From contig NZ_CP108882.1 of assembly GCF_036347055.1 (NCBI RefSeq), positions 5,250,501 through 5,314,500 on the forward strand: a DNA stretch of 64,000 nucleotides. Reading direction: 5' to 3'. The notes under the pieces were generated by a model. That model had not been told where the DNA came from. It did not search any database and was given only the letters and a program-made list of their open reading frames with translations. Shown piece by piece: positions 17,007 to 25,750 of this stretch. Each line of letters starts with the position of its first letter. The stretch's first letter is position 1. This stretch comes from Streptomyces sp. NBC_00820. GTDB lineage: Bacteria > Actinomycetota > Actinomycetes > Streptomycetales > Streptomycetaceae. The translations under genes were made by a program, and so were the position numbers.

Positions 17007-17690
17007 TCAGCGCTTGACGGCGCACAGCAGGCCGTCGCCCACCGGCAGCAGCGACGTCAGCAGTTCCTCGCTCTCGCGCACCGTGCGCAGCAGCTCCCGC
17101 AGCCGCACCACCTCGGTGGGCTGCGGTCCCGAGTCGACCGTGCGGCCGTTCGCGAAGACGCCCTCGAAGGCCACCAGGCCACCCGGACGCAGCAGGCGCA
17201 ACGATTCGGCGAGATAGTCCGAGTACTCCAGCCGGTCCCCGTCGCAGAAGACGAGGTCGTAGCCGGCGTCCGCGAGCCGGGGCAGCACGTCCAGGGCGCG
17301 GCCCGGGATGAAACGGGCCCGGTTGCTGGCGAAGCCGCTGGCGCGCAGGGCCTGCCGGGCGAACTGCTGGTGCTCCGGCTCCGGGTCGACCGTGGTCAGC
17401 ACCCCGTCCGGGCGCATGCCGTGCAGCAGGTGGATCCCGGACACCCCGCACCCGGTGCCGATCTCCGCGACCGCCTTCGCGTCCACGGAGGCGGCGAGCA
17501 GGCGGAGGGCGGCGCCCGTGCTGGGCGCCACCGAGCGCAGCCCCGCCTCGCGGGCCCGGTCGCGTGCCCACAGCAGTGCCTCGTCCTCGGCGACAAAGGC
17601 GTCGGCGAACGCCCAGCTTGTCTGCCGGTTGCCGGTAATGACCCTCTCCTGTCCCCGTGATTGCCTCGGCGTGACTGTATCCGTTGGCAC
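17007..17690 (-). CDS. class I SAM-dependent O-methyltransferase
   Basis: 227 residues of the caffeoyl-CoA/catechol O-methyltransferase type. SAM-binding motif I is VAEIGTGCGVSG, the acidic motif II is TTVDPEPEH, and the metal-binding Asp lies in YDLVFCDGDRLEY. It is transcribed divergently from the ECF sigma gene, the same arrangement as Rv1220c-sigE in mycobacteria. GTG at 17690 is the only good start. The methyl acceptor is unknown. Confidence 0.87.
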   Translation of the reverse strand: MPTDTVTPRQSRGQERVITGNRQTSWAFADAFVAEDEALLWARDRAREAGLRSVAPSTGAALRLLAASVDAKAVAEIGTGCGVSGIHLLHGMRPDGVLTTVDPEPEHQQFARQALRASGFASNRARFIPGRALDVLPRLADAGYDLVFCDGDRLEYSDYLAESLRLLRPGGLVAFEGVFANGRTVDSGPQPTEVVRLRELLRTVRESEELLTSLLPVGDGLLCAVKR

Positions 17691-17867
17691 CGGGAACCCG
17701 CAGATGGGACCGCGCGTTTAGAGAGATGAACCGGTGGGCCGGGACGTGACGGGGGGCAAGAGGTGGATCAGGGCGCCGAGCGCACGCTGACGCGGCCGGA
17801 TGAGCCGTATCAGCCTGTATCAAATTCTCGTAAAACCGCTTATCCGGAGCTAACGGGCGAGGTGGCT

Positions 17868-18656
17868 ATGGTAGGGGCTCCACTGGACACCACCAGAGCC
17901 GACAGGGGAGGTGCGGCTGCGCCCGGGGATCGGGGAGGAGTGCTGCGGCGCTTTCTCGGGTCGGCGGGCAAGCCGAAATCCGTGACCAACACCGCTGCTG
18001 ACCGCCACTCCGCCGGCTTCGCCGCCGGCGCCTCGACCGCGACCGCGACGTTCGCCACCGACGCGGACGGGCAGGCATGGACTCCGCCCTCGTGGGAGGA
18101 GATCGTCAGCACGCACAGCGCCCGGGTCTACCGGCTCGCCTACCGCCTCACGGGCAACCAGCACGACGCCGAGGACCTCACGCAAGAGGTGTTCGTCCGC
18201 GTCTTCCGCTCCTTGTCCACGTATTCGCCGGGCACCTTCGAGGGCTGGCTGCACCGCATCACCACCAACCTCTTCCTGGACATGGTCCGGCGCAAGCAGC
18301 GCATCCGCTTCGACGCCCTCGGCGACGACGCGGCCGAGCGCCTGCCCAGCCGCGAGCCCACCCCGCAGCAGGCCTTCAACGACGCCCACTTCGACGCGGA
18401 CGTCCAGCAGGCCCTGGACACCCTCGCGCCCGAGTTCCGCGCCGCCGTCGTCCTGTGCGACATCGAGGGACTGTCGTACGAGGAGATCGCCGCGACCCTC
18501 GGCGTGAAGCTCGGCACCGTCCGCTCCCGTATCCACCGTGGCCGCTCCCAGCTCCGCAAGGCCCTCGCCCACCGTTCGCCCCAGGCGCGGCAGGCCGAGC
18601 GGCGTTCCTTCGTGGCCCGTGTCCCCGCTCTGGGGGGAGGGGGCGCGACCGCGTGA
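17868..18656 (+). CDS. ECF-type RNA polymerase sigma factor (orthologue of mycobacterial SigE)
   Basis: 262 residues from ATG 17868; a GTG at 17763 would add 35 residues, and both have purine-rich sites upstream. After about 75 variable residues come region 2 ([22 protein letters not shown], split here at residues ~90-112) and region 4 ([22 protein letters not shown]). It directs polymerase to envelope-stress promoters. It overlaps the anti-sigma gene by 4 bp and shares the sigE-rseA-htrA-tatB order of M. tuberculosis. Streptomyces 'sigE' usually denotes a different ECF factor, so no symbol is given. Confidence 0.88.
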   Translation: MVGAPLDTTRADRGGAAAPGDRGGVLRRFLGSAGKPKSVTNTAADRHSAGFAAGASTATATFATDADGQAWTPPSWEEIVSTHSARVYRLAYRLTGNQHDAEDLTQEVFVRVFRSLSTYSPGTFEGWLHRITTNLFLDMVRRKQRIRFDALGDDAAERLPSREPTPQQAFNDAHFDADVQQALDTLAPEFRAAVVLCDIEGLSYEEIAATLGVKLGTVRSRIHRGRSQLRKALAHRSPQARQAERRSFVARVPALGGGGATA

Positions 18657-19633
18657 GTGGATCTCGGCCGAACCCTGCGGAGACGCACTTCGCAGAGCAG
18701 CACCTGGGAGACCGGCTCTCCGCCCTGGTGGACGGAGAACTCGGTCATGAGTCGCGCGAGCGCGTCCTGGCCCACCTGGTCACCTGTAACCGGTGCAAGG
18801 CGGAGGCGGACGCCCAGCGGCGGCTGAAGAACGTGTTCGCGGAGGCGGCCCCGCCCCCGCCCTCCGAGAGCTTCCTGGCCCGTCTCCAGGGCCTTCCCGG
18901 GGGAGGTGACCTCGACGGCGGCGGCACGCCCACGCCCGGGGGAGGCTTCCTCGGGCGCGGCGCCGAGGACGGACTCTTCGGCGTGAGCCACGACGAGCGC
19001 TTCGCGTTCGGCTACGTACCGGCCGCCGCCGTGCACGCGGTCGCCCCCGGGGAGCGCGGATTCCGCATCCATCCCGTCGGCCGCCCCGAAGCCGACCGCT
19101 CCGCCTCGCGCGGAATGCGCTTCGCGTTCGCCGCCGCCGGAGCGGTGTCGCTTGCCGCCGTCGCCCTCGGCGGCGTGACCACCGCCCTCCCCGGCGACCT
19201 CGGCGCGGAGGCCCGCGGCGGCTCCGGCACCGGCAGCAACGTGAGCCCCACCCGCTCCTCCGGCACCGGCACCGGCACGGCGGCTCCCGACGCCCAGCGG
19301 CGCCGTTCGGCGGGTCCGCTCCCGCAGGGCAGCAGCCTGCTCGGCCCGACGCCGGTGGCACCGACCTCCATGTCTGCGCCGCTGCTGCCCGGCATGCCGA
19401 CCCCGATCTCCGGGCCGGTCCAGGACACCGCGCGCGACCTGACCGGGCCGGTGATGGCCGGTGCGGCCGTGGTCTCCCCGCTGATACGACCGATGGACGA
19501 CGTCGCCCCGCTCACGCTGACCACCCGGTCCGCGGTTCCCCAGACGTCCACCCCCAGCCCGTCGGCGTACCCCCCTCCCGGCTCTGCCTCCGCCTCCGGC
19601 CCTTCCGCCACCGCATCACGCCGGGCACCCTGA
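18653..19633 (+). CDS. zinc-binding anti-sigma factor (RseA-like)
   Basis: 326 residues. An N-terminal zf-HC2 domain has the complete H-x3-C-x2-C signature in [11 protein letters not shown] (about residues 41-50), which binds the cognate sigma factor. One transmembrane helix (about residues 160-180, [20 protein letters not shown]) separates it from a Ser/Thr/Pro-rich extracytoplasmic tail. GTG at 18653 overlaps the sigma gene stop (GTGA). Release of the sigma factor by proteolysis or redox change is how the family works. The HtrA protease downstream is a plausible partner. Confidence 0.88.
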   Translation: MSGSRPNPAETHFAEQHLGDRLSALVDGELGHESRERVLAHLVTCNRCKAEADAQRRLKNVFAEAAPPPPSESFLARLQGLPGGGDLDGGGTPTPGGGFLGRGAEDGLFGVSHDERFAFGYVPAAAVHAVAPGERGFRIHPVGRPEADRSASRGMRFAFAAAGAVSLAAVALGGVTTALPGDLGAEARGGSGTGSNVSPTRSSGTGTGTAAPDAQRRRSAGPLPQGSSLLGPTPVAPTSMSAPLLPGMPTPISGPVQDTARDLTGPVMAGAAVVSPLIRPMDDVAPLTLTTRSAVPQTSTPSPSAYPPPGSASASGPSATASRRAP

Positions 19634-19767
19634 CCGGCCTCTGCGCCGCGCCTCCCGGACCTGGTTGAATCCTGCGTGTCCGTGCCCGTGGCGCTGAACC
19701 GGGTACGGGATCGACGTTCCGCGGCCGCGGCGCCACGCGCGCGGCCGCGGCCAGCCGTGGGGAGAGC

Positions 19768-21666
19768 ATGAACGAGGGGAACCCGACGCACGTCCCGGCA
19801 CGGGAGCAGGGGGAACGTGGGGAGCAGCGGGAGCACCGGGAGCATGAGGAGCGCCGGGAGCACCCGGAGTACCCGGAGCAAGGCCCGCTGGGCGGGAACG
19901 GCGAGCAGAGGCAGTCGGCGCCGACGAGGGACGCGCTGGTGAGCCCGGCGGGTCACGACGACGCGCCACGCGACGGCGACACGTCCGGCGGCAACGGCCC
20001 GGCAGGCGACCACGACGCTCCGGGCGACGGGGACTTCGAACTCGCCAAGCCGGCGCCGGTGGGTGCGGGACCGGTCGGCGCGGACTTCCCCGAGGCGGCC
20101 GAGGCGGCCCAGGACGGGTCCGAGGGTGCCGCGGAGCAGTTCCCCGAGCGGCTCAAGCCCCTGCACGACCCCGACCCCTACAGCACCCCGCCCTACGGCG
20201 AACCGGGCCCCTGGGCGCCCGCACCGCCGGTCCAGCACCCGTCGGCGACCCCGGCCCGGGGGACGGTCGTACCCGCACCCATGCCCGCCGCCCCGGCGGC
20301 CCCGGAACCGGCCCAGCCGCACGCGCACGCCCCGGCTCCCGCTCCCGCTCCCTCCGCCCCGCAGGCGCACGCCCCGGACCCCGCTCCCTCCGCCCCGCCG
20401 ATGGCGCCTCTGCCCCCGTCCCCGTCCCCGCCCCCGTCCGACGAGCCCTGGCGGCAGCGGTACGACCCCTGGGCCGGTACCTCCGCCGCGCAGCAGGCCG
20501 GTGCCCAGGCGCCGTTGCAGCAGACCGGTGCCGCCGTGCTCACCGACCGGCAGCGCAAGCGCCGGGCGTGGCGGCTCCTGCTCGGCGGCTCCCTGGCGAT
20601 CGCCCTCGTCGCGGGCGGCATCGGCGGTGTCGCCGGCGCCTGGCTGGAGCGCGAGGGCGTCGGGGACATCCACCTGCCGCAGGCCGCGGGGGTGCCCGCC
20701 GGGCGGGCACCCGACAGCGTGGCCGGGATCGCCGCGCGGGCCCTGCCCAGCGTCGTCACGCTGCACGTCAGCGGGAAGGACGAGGCGGGCACCGGCACCG
20801 GCTTCGTCCTCGACACGCGCGGGCACATCCTCACCAACAACCACGTCGTCGCGCCCGCCTCGTCCGGCGGCGAGATATCCGTGACGTTCAGCAGCGGCGA
20901 CACCGCCAAGGCGAAGGTCGTCGGCCGGGACAGCGGGTACGACCTCGCCGTCGTCCAGGTCAGCGGCGTCAGCGGGCTCACCCCCATGCCGCTCGGCAAC
21001 TCCGACGACGTGCGGGTCGGCGACCCCGTGGTCGCCATCGGCGCCCCCTTCGACCTGGCCAACACCGTCACCTCCGGCATCATCAGCGCCAAGGAACGGC
21101 CCATCACGGCCGGCGGCGAGAAGGGCGACGGCAGCGATGTCAGCTATGTCGACGCGCTGCAGACCGACGCCCCCATCAACCCGGGCAACTCAGGCGGCCC
21201 GCTCCTCGACACGCGTGGCCGGGTCATCGGCATCAACTCGGCCATACGCTCGGCCGACGGCGGCTCGGACTCCGGCGAGGGCCAGGCCGGCTCCATCGGC
21301 CTCGGCTTCGCCATCCCGGTCAACCAGGCCAGGCGCGTCGCCGAGGAACTGATCAACGAGGGGCGCGCGACCCACCCCGTGATCGGCGTGACCCTCGACA
21401 TGGGCTACACCGGCGACGGCGCCCGCATCGGCACCAAGGGCGGCAACGGCGGCCCCGCCGTCGCCCGGGGCGGCCCCGGTGCCCGTGCCGGACTCGCGGC
21501 GGGCGACGTCATCACCGAGGTCGACGGCGAGCACGTCCACTCGGGCGAGGAACTGATCATCAAGATCCGCGCCCACCGGCCCGGCGACCGGCTGCGGCTG
21601 ACCGTCGAACACGGCGGTGTCGAACGTGACGTCCCGCTCGCGCTGGGAGCGTCGGAGCAGAACTGA
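19768..21666 (+). CDS. membrane-anchored HtrA/DegP-like serine protease with PDZ domain
   Basis: 632 residues. A long Pro/Glu/Ala-rich cytoplasmic part (1-265) is followed by one transmembrane helix (about 268-290). The trypsin-like domain has His359 (LTNNHVV), Asp392 (GYDLAVVQ) and Ser475 (NPGNSGGPLL). A PDZ domain (PGARAGLAAGDVITEVDGE) occupies about residues 560-625. It degrades or refolds damaged envelope proteins. The position after the sigma/anti-sigma pair fits Rv1223 (HtrA) and a feedback role in that stress response. Confidence 0.93.
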   Translation: MNEGNPTHVPAREQGERGEQREHREHEERREHPEYPEQGPLGGNGEQRQSAPTRDALVSPAGHDDAPRDGDTSGGNGPAGDHDAPGDGDFELAKPAPVGAGPVGADFPEAAEAAQDGSEGAAEQFPERLKPLHDPDPYSTPPYGEPGPWAPAPPVQHPSATPARGTVVPAPMPAAPAAPEPAQPHAHAPAPAPAPSAPQAHAPDPAPSAPPMAPLPPSPSPPPSDEPWRQRYDPWAGTSAAQQAGAQAPLQQTGAAVLTDRQRKRRAWRLLLGGSLAIALVAGGIGGVAGAWLEREGVGDIHLPQAAGVPAGRAPDSVAGIAARALPSVVTLHVSGKDEAGTGTGFVLDTRGHILTNNHVVAPASSGGEISVTFSSGDTAKAKVVGRDSGYDLAVVQVSGVSGLTPMPLGNSDDVRVGDPVVAIGAPFDLANTVTSGIISAKERPITAGGEKGDGSDVSYVDALQTDAPINPGNSGGPLLDTRGRVIGINSAIRSADGGSDSGEGQAGSIGLGFAIPVNQARRVAEELINEGRATHPVIGVTLDMGYTGDGARIGTKGGNGGPAVARGGPGARAGLAAGDVITEVDGEHVHSGEELIIKIRAHRPGDRLRLTVEHGGVERDVPLALGASEQN

Positions 21667-21751
21667 CAGAAGTCTCACCTCGGGACGGTACCGGTCGGAC
21701 AGGTACGCCGGGTACCGTTGACCGACCGAGGACATCGCAAGGAGCTTTCAG

Positions 21752-22195
21752 GTGTTCAATGACATAGGGCCGCTCGAGCTGGTGACGCTCATCGTCCTCG
21801 CCGTGCTCGTCTTCGGTCCGGACAAGCTCCCGAAGGTCATCCAGGACGTCACGCGCACGATCCGGAAGATCCGCGAGTTCTCGGAGAGCGCCAAGCAGGA
21901 CATCCGCGACGAGCTGGGTCCCGAGTTCAAGGACTTCGAGTTCGAGGACCTCAACCCCAAGACCTACCTGCGCAAGCAGCTCGACGGCGACGCGCTGGGG
22001 CTCGGCGAGATCCGCAACGGCTTCGACCTGAAGAAGGAGATCGCCGAGGTCACCGACGCGGTCAACGGCCGCGCCGGCGCTGATTCCTCCGACTCCTCCG
22101 CCGCCTCTTCGGCCGTCGGCCGTGTCGACATGACCAAGCGGCCCGAAGTGCCCGCCAAGGACGACCGCCCGCTCTTCGACGCCGACGCCACCTGA
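21752..22195 (+). CDS. tatB: Sec-independent protein translocase TatB
   Basis: 147 residues. The N-terminal helix FNDIGPLELVTLIVLAVLVFGP with the conserved Glu and the FGP hinge is followed by an amphipathic helix (KLPKVIQDVTRTIRKIREF). TatB, with TatA and TatC, exports folded twin-arginine proteins. GTG at 21752 follows AAGGAGCTTT. The interval after it (22196-22523) has no gene: it holds degenerate CCGGGACAC-type repeats and, around 22431-22438, a possible -10 box (GATATGCT) for the next gene. Confidence 0.94.
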   Translation: MFNDIGPLELVTLIVLAVLVFGPDKLPKVIQDVTRTIRKIREFSESAKQDIRDELGPEFKDFEFEDLNPKTYLRKQLDGDALGLGEIRNGFDLKKEIAEVTDAVNGRAGADSSDSSAASSAVGRVDMTKRPEVPAKDDRPLFDADAT

Positions 22196-22523
22196 CGCTC
22201 CGACCGCGCGGCCGACCGCGCGGGCCCCGGCCGGTCCCGAAACACCGCGACACACCGGGACACACCCGGGCACTCGGAAACACGCGGAGACTCACCCGGA
22301 CTCGCCGGGACACGCGGGGAACACCTCGTACGTGACGCGTTTCATAGCCCGCACCTGCCGTACGAGCCTCTGACGGGCCGTCCGGACGACCCACGCGCCG
22401 ATCGGTTTCCCTGCTGCTCTCAGCAGTGTGGATATGCTGCCGAGTTGTTGTGCGGACCGGCGGAGTACGCCCGAGGGGGGCGGGCAGCCCCGGTCCGACG
22501 AGAGCGAGGAGGCGTCCGGGCAG

Positions 22524-23195
22524 ATGGAGACGACGAGTCGGGTGGGCGCGAACGCGCCGGCCGCGTCGGGCGGACAGCAGTTCCCCGTCGCACGGCGCAC
22601 GGTCGACGGCTACCTGCAGGCGCCCTTCCCGTGGTACGGCCTCGACGAGGCGTTCACGGGGCCGCGTTGGCTGATGCAGGTCGGCATGGCGGCTGATGGC
22701 GCGGTTGAACACGGATCGATGGGGCACGGGGACGAGCCCTCCGTCCGTAACGAGCATGTGGCCGCGTCCACGGACGAGCCGAGGGAGAAGTTCGCGGTCG
22801 TGGTGACCGTGCCCGCGAACCCGTCCCGGCGCAGCGCCGACGGCACGGGGCTGCTGGAGGCGACATCGGTGTCCTCGGCGGCCTGGCTGGCCGGTGTGGG
22901 GCTGCTGTCGTTCACCTGGCCGGGGCAGATGGACCACAGCCTGCGGGACGACTGGCTGGACCAGCAGACGGAGACCGCCTGGGCCCTGGCCGACGACCTC
23001 GAGGGACCGGAGTGGTCCAGGCTCTCCCTGCCGGTGGACGGGGTGGCCACGTCGTTCTACTACCGGGAGTCGGAGTTCGGCTGGGTGCTGGCCGGCGCCA
23101 CCGAGGCCGGGGTGCATGTCGGGGCCTACGGCCGGGGCATGAGCGCGTACGGGCTCGGGTTCGCCGTCGTGAAGGACCTCGCCGCGTACGCCTAG
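22524..23195 (+). CDS. conserved hypothetical protein
   Basis: 223 residues starting METTSRVGANAP at an ATG preceded by GAGGAGG (14 nt upstream). A longer in-frame ATG at 22428 is less likely. There is no signal peptide or membrane helix. The first half contains the DGYLQAPFPWYGLDEAFTG motif, the second half alternating beta-like stretches (ATSFYYRESEFGWVLAGATEAGVHVGAYG, in two parts). I do not recognise the family. The gene lies between tatB and the element insertion site, convergent with mrp before the insertion. Confidence 0.7.
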   Translation: METTSRVGANAPAASGGQQFPVARRTVDGYLQAPFPWYGLDEAFTGPRWLMQVGMAADGAVEHGSMGHGDEPSVRNEHVAASTDEPREKFAVVVTVPANPSRRSADGTGLLEATSVSSAAWLAGVGLLSFTWPGQMDHSLRDDWLDQQTETAWALADDLEGPEWSRLSLPVDGVATSFYYRESEFGWVLAGATEAGVHVGAYGRGMSAYGLGFAVVKDLAAYA

Positions 23196-23218
23196 CCGGC
23201 GAGGTCCTTCACGACGGC
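23163..23218 (+). terminator. terminator built partly from the coding sequence
   Basis: A perfect 22-bp inverted repeat (23163-23184 with 23197-23218) with a 12-nt loop that contains the TAG stop of the preceding gene. The left arm encodes the last residues (VVKDLAA). The right arm is an exact inverted copy downstream. Confidence 0.8.
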
Positions 23219-23321
23219 CGGCCGGGGGAATCCCCGGCCCGCCGCTTCGGCGGCGGACCCGTCGACGAGCGCAGGATCCGACTACGCGCGTTGGGCCCGC
23301 CGACGAGCGCAGGGCCCAACG

Positions 23322-23355
23322 GCGAAGGGGCGCCCACGATGTGGCGCCCCTTCGC
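23322..23355 (-). terminator. probable original terminator of mrp
   Basis: A perfect 13-bp stem (GCGAAGGGGCGCC with its complement, 8-nt loop) lies 12 bp beyond the left copy of the mrp 3' end at 23368. Read on the minus strand it is placed exactly as a terminator for mrp before the element separated them. Confidence 0.65.
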
Positions 23356-23367
23356 TGTGAGCAGTGC

Positions 23368-23383
23368 TCAGAACTTGTTCTTC
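23368..23383. repeat. attL-like direct repeat (copy of the mrp 3' end)
   Basis: TCAGAACTTGTTCTTC, identical to 29797-29812. On the minus strand it encodes KNKF-stop, the last codons of mrp. It lies 15 bp from the stop of the integrase remnant, the usual position of int next to its attachment site. Confidence 0.8.
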
Positions 23384-23398
23384 CGGTAAAATACCAGG

Positions 23399-24335
23399 TC
23401 AAGCCTCTTTCCCGGTATCCGGGGCCGTGCTCGGGCCGTCAGAGCGGGAAGACCCCCCGAAGAGAGCATCCACAGCGGACCTCGTTCGGCTGTCACTGCT
23501 GGGCATGAGGTGCGTGTACGTGCGCAGCGTGAAGGCCGGATCAGCGTGACCGAGGTACTCGCTGAGAGCCTTGATGCTCTCCCCGGCGTCGAGCAGCACC
23601 GATGCGTAGAAGTGCCTCAGCGCATGCATGCCGTTGCCCGGCCCAGGAGTGATTCCGCCGGCTAGAAGCGCCGGTCGCCAAAACTGCTTGTTGAACGGGT
23701 TTCGGTCGATTGCCATCCCCCCTGGAGACCGACAGATCACCGGCACAGAGACAGCCGAGCCGTCCAGCGTCCGCCAAGGCAGCTCGACCTCCGCAGGAGG
23801 GTTGCTGAGTCAGGTGTGCCGCCAACGAGGCAGCCACGGAATCCGGCAGCGGCACGTCCCTCACCTTGCCGCCCTTAGGTAGGGCGAAGACCCGACGTCC
23901 ATGCAAGAGCTTCACCTGTCGCACGACGTGCAGAGTGCCGCTCCGGAAATCGACGTCATCTGCACCGAGCCCGAAGGCTTCCCCCTGACGAAGCCCACAA
24001 CCGGCCGCGAGGTCCACAAGGACCCGGTAGCGGGCATCGAGCGCGCCCCGCACGGCACACACTTGCTCGAACGACCAGGGCACGACCTTTCTGGGATCAA
24101 GCCGCGGGGCCTTCACCGAGCGCGACCGGCAGGGGTTCTCGTGGATGATCCGGTCCTCCACAGCGGCGGTGAACACGGTCGAGACATGAGCGAAGATGGC
24201 ACGGCGATAAGCGGAGGCCAGACCGTTCCCTTCCAGAGTCCGGAGCCAGGACCGCACATGTGACGGCGTGAACGACGCCATGGGCCGTCCGCCGATGTGC
24301 GGGAGGGGGCGCCGTTGCCGCCCGCGGGTCCGTAG
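23399..24335 (-). pseudogene. tyrosine recombinase/integrase, frameshifted and N-terminally degraded
   Basis: The minus strand encodes a phage-type integrase in two frames. The upstream part (from LPHIGGRPM, about 24300, to HLTQQP) contains the core-binding end and the first catalytic region AAGCGLRQGEAFGLGADD. The downstream part (from about 23800 to 23399) carries MHALRHFYASVLLDAG and LSEYLGHADPAFTLRTYTH with the catalytic His-Arg, His and Tyr. One extra C in the run at 23799-23801 breaks the frame; removing it joins HLTQQP to PAEVELPW. The usual N-terminal domain is not found in one frame. It lies directly beside the attL-like repeat. Confidence 0.85.
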
Positions 24336-24349
24336 TGGCGTGCGCGGGG

Positions 24350-24497
24350 TGCTCCCATCCCGTACACCATCGACCCAGGCAGAGCCGAGCAGACGCGGCC
24401 CATGGCGTCCAGGTCGTTCGTACAGTGGCGCGCTCCACCTGGACGCCATGAACCACGCCCGCTCCACGGTGTGTGGGTCGACGGCGTACGGGATGGG
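24350..24497. repeat. long imperfect inverted repeat
   Basis: Two outer arms of 27 bp (starting GCTCCCATCCCGTAC at about 24352 and ending GTACGGGATGGGAGC near 24497) match at 25 positions. Two inner arms of 14 bp (CATGGCGTCCAGGT and ACCTGGACGCCATG, about 24402-24452) are perfect. The 23-bp middle blocks are about half identical. Both arms, read outward on opposite strands, encode similar short peptides (containing YGMGA). Confidence 0.65.
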
Positions 24498-24661
24498 AGC
24501 TGGGGTGAGCGGTGGGTATGGGGAGGTGGTTAGCCACGCTGCTAAGCCGAAAGGACCTTCACATTCCTCTACTTGCCGCTGTGGTTCCCCTCTTGGGTAC
24601 TTTTGCCGTACGGTGGATGTAAGCGCTGACCCGTAGCTCATGCTTCGGCTAGGCACTTTCC

Positions 24662-24684
24662 GCCCCCTGGTGTATCCAGGGGGC
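24662..24684 (+). terminator. Rho-independent terminator with U tract
   Basis: GCCCCCTGG-TGTAT-CCAGGGGGC followed by CTTAACTTTTT. This is an unusually canonical terminator for this genome, on the plus strand, 20 bp from the DUF3800 stop on the minus strand. No plus-strand gene that it would serve is evident, although a short ORF starting at ATG 24448 would end near 24636. Confidence 0.65.
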
Positions 24685-24685
24685 C

Positions 24686-25444
24686 TTAACTTTTTCGCAC
24701 TACGATCCTCGGTGCAGGCCCGCCAGACATCCTGTTGGTCTCGCGTCTCATGGCATCACCGAGCTCAAGCCACATGTCTGCCGGGCAAACGGAAGAGACC
24801 GCGCGCGAAGGTGGCACGTAAGCTCTGAACGCCGCGTGGGCGGCGAGGTCGGCAAACTGGATGAAATAGGAATGATCCGAGCGTCGAGGAACCGGGTCAT
24901 CGAGCAGCATCCACGCCGGAACGTTGATTGATCCAGTGCCATAGGCGCTGCCAGCAGTCATGTGCCGCCGAGACTTTCGTACGAGGCGCCGAACGTGGTC
25001 GTCTTCGCCTTCGTCATGAAAGATCATGATTGGAGTCTTTGCGGCGTGACTGGCCCGCTCCAAGCGTTGCATGAGCGTGGTCCAAGCCAGCTCAAAGCAT
25101 GCACCATCGCTGAGTCCAACCGCCCGCTTGTCGATGATGATGGCAAATGCCTTGGCTTTCAGGTCCACCAAGGCCCGCATGTGGGCGCGGTAGATGATCT
25201 GTCGGCCGCGCGGCCCGATGCCGAGGTGTCGGATGCTCCCGCTGTTGCGCAGTAGGAAGTTCGCCTTGAGTTCGGAGCGCATGAGCACCCCGAACTTATC
25301 TCGGAGGCGCCGGCGGAAGGCAACGGCCTCATCGAACGAGGTGGCCCAGTTGTGATCTTCGATCAGGACACACCCGAGGGTGTACGTAAGGGTGCCGCCC
25401 TGCTCCACGGCACCAGTGTTGCCAGACTCATCGATATAGGCCAT
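24686..25444 (-). CDS. DUF3800 domain protein
   Basis: 252 residues beginning MAYIDESGNTG, the hallmark of DUF3800, whose first Asp-Glu is thought to be part of an RNase H-like/nuclease-type active site. A second conserved acidic part is seen in FHDEGEDDHVRRL, with a C-terminal QFADLAAHAAF helix. A GTG at 25468 would add eight residues. Members are frequent on integrated elements and near defence genes, but their activity is not established. It is divergent from the DndB-like gene, with 306 bp between them that contain a 12-bp inverted repeat. Confidence 0.8.
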   Translation of the reverse strand: MAYIDESGNTGAVEQGGTLTYTLGCVLIEDHNWATSFDEAVAFRRRLRDKFGVLMRSELKANFLLRNSGSIRHLGIGPRGRQIIYRAHMRALVDLKAKAFAIIIDKRAVGLSDGACFELAWTTLMQRLERASHAAKTPIMIFHDEGEDDHVRRLVRKSRRHMTAGSAYGTGSINVPAWMLLDDPVPRRSDHSYFIQFADLAAHAAFRAYVPPSRAVSSVCPADMWLELGDAMRRETNRMSGGPAPRIVVRKS

Positions 25445-25613
25445 TAGCACCACAACATCATGCAGCACTCACCCGAACGAAGACCATCCTGTCACTCAAT
25501 CTGAATTGATCTACGGTCAGTTGCGATCCGACGTTGTACCCCTTCCGGCGAAGCGTGTTGACCTGGGATTAGACGCTCATCGCCACCTTGCGCCACCCGC
25601 CGCCACCGGTCCG

Positions 25614-25677
25614 CTACGCAAGAACTCCAGCTCTAGACGCAGGATTTAACTGGTAGTCAGGTGAGGTTCTTGCGTAG
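25614..25677. promoter_or_regulatory. 12-bp inverted repeat upstream of the dndB-like gene
   Basis: CTACGCAAGAAC (25614-25625) and GTTCTTGCGTAG (25666-25677) are exact inverted copies separated by 40 bp, ending 73 bp before the dndB-like start in the divergent promoter region of the DUF3800 and dndB-like genes. It could be a looping operator pair; function inferred. Confidence 0.45.
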
Positions 25678-25750
25678 TAGTGTCCTCTTCCGCGACTGGC
25701 GCTCACTTGGTCTGCTGTAGGCCTGCGTCAACGCGCGGAGGGGGAGCGGG

